Shown here piece by piece: positions 13,762-14,175 of a DNA stretch of 14,175 nucleotides. Position 1 is the stretch's first letter. Every line of letters begins with the position of its first letter. Below the pieces are notes generated by a model that did no database searches, was not told the origin of the DNA, and worked only from the letters and a program-made list of their open reading frames with translations. The translations under genes and the position numbers were made by a program. The DNA comes from Chthonomonadaceae bacterium (lineage in GTDB: Bacteria; Armatimonadota; Chthonomonadetes; Chthonomonadales; Chthonomonadaceae), in assembly GCA_025355115.1 (NCBI GenBank), contig JANXLO010000403.1:1-14175 (forward strand). The letters are read 5' to 3'.

Positions 13762-14015
13762 GTCTCAACAGACGTCCGCCCCTCACGGGGATTGCAACAA
13801 CTCGGCAGACGTTATAAAACTGCGACCTGGAGAGGTCTCAACAAACGTCCGCCCCTCACGGGGAGTGAAACGTAATTCAGTGCTACTCTATGTTTGCGCG
13901 CCATCTATACCTCACCCCTCACGGGGATTCGACTGTGCTAAGAATGAGACTGAATGGAATGAACATTAAATGTCGGCTGCTCTAGTTGCGGTAGGCCTTC
14001 AACGGGGATTGAAAC
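13762..14015 (+). CRISPR. Short decaying CRISPR array, four repeat-like units
   Basis: Two near-complete 37-base repeats lie at 13762-13798 and 13835-13871, differing at three positions, with a 36-base spacer. Two further units keep mainly the 3' half: one ending about 13934 (CCCCTCACGGGGATT at 13915-13929) and one ending at 14015 (ACGGGGATTGAAAC at 14002-14015). The 3' part has the Cas6-type stem CCCC-TCAC-GGGG followed by an eight-base handle; the ancestral handle is probably ATTGAAAC. Handles here read ATTGCAAC, AGTGAAAC, ATTCGACT and ATTGAAAC, so only the last is canonical, and that unit has lost most of its 5' half and one arm of the stem. Spacings between units are 36, 26 and 44 bases. 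This suits type I or III, but the type cannot be set from the repeat alone. Confidence 0.8.
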
Positions 14016-14111
14016 CTGGTTTTCAGATAAAAAGCGGGCGATGGAGGAATCTGGTGGATTTGAGGTGAAGTTGCTCGTGCGATTTGATTGCTCTTGCGGG
14101 AGGGTGAGGGA

Positions 14112-14175
14112 TTGGACGTTGGGACGGCGACACCTGTTGAGCTTCTGAGTCTGATGGCCTGGCTGCCGGATAGCT
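14112..14175 (+). CDS. Possible start of a gene cut by the right edge
   Basis: A TTG at 14112 lies seven bases after GGGAGGG and opens MDVGTATPVELLSLMAWLPD, still open at the window end. Its composition looks coding, but only 21 codons are visible and no family can be named. A competing short frame, ATG 14041 to TGA 14148 (35 residues, MEESGGFEVKLLVRFD), overlaps it. Confidence 0.2.
   Translation, partial: MDVGTATPVELLSLMAWLPDS

Noticed and set aside
1..14175. tRNA, rRNA or riboswitch genes
   Set aside because: I saw no cloverleaf with a GTTCRANNC arm, no rRNA signatures and no familiar riboswitch core on reading both strands; a covariance-model scan could still find one.

Overview
The window is a GC-rich bacterial chromosome segment, chiefly housekeeping and accessory genes. 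TTG and GTG starts, a proteasome-like Anbu peptidase, homing-endonuclease-associated repeats, a hairpin-arm repeat element and a type I/III-style CRISPR repeat would fit Armatimonadota or a nearby environmental phylum. That placement is an inference from gene content; no rRNA or other decisive marker is present.

Layout: (1) 1-1170: the C-terminal end of a ComEC-like metallo-beta-lactamase-fold hydrolase (+), a perfect 18-bp hairpin, a frameshifted small antitoxin-like gene (-), an 11-bp inverted repeat, and a consensus promoter leading to gyrA. (2) 1171-3820: complete gyrA with a TTG start, a GyrA box and unusual residues at both main quinolone positions, closed by an 18-bp hairpin. (3) 3865-5888: a three-repeat HNH_repeat (PF18780-like) protein (-), a small one-helix membrane protein (+), then a gene-poor stretch of about 770 bases holding a good promoter and a TGA-interrupted reading frame. 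(4) 5889-10106: a minus-strand run of four genes, in transcription order a secreted c-type-cytochrome-like protein, an Anbu peptidase, a GT-B glycosyltransferase and a NodB-type polysaccharide deacetylase. (5) 10380-11326: a tight plus-strand pair, VOC and DinB-like. (6) 11337-11534: a MITE-like palindromic element between convergent genes. (7) 11566-12675: a TPR-like helical protein and a DUF4287/DUF5655 protein (-). (8) 12829-14015: a stand-alone cas6 (+) followed by a short, visibly decaying CRISPR array.

Functional reading: the glycosyltransferase and deacetylase probably build and modify a surface glycan. The cytochrome-like gene and Anbu are close enough to be co-transcribed, but Anbu lacks its usual partners (alpha-E, ATP-grasp, transglutaminase). 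Cas6 keeps the expected His/Lys pair, yet no adaptation or effector gene is visible and most repeats are mutated, so the CRISPR locus looks like a remnant or one that serves an effector elsewhere. No wholly new system is demonstrable. The best leads are the Anbu-cytochrome pairing, the orphan Cas6 with its eroding array, and the gyrase residues.
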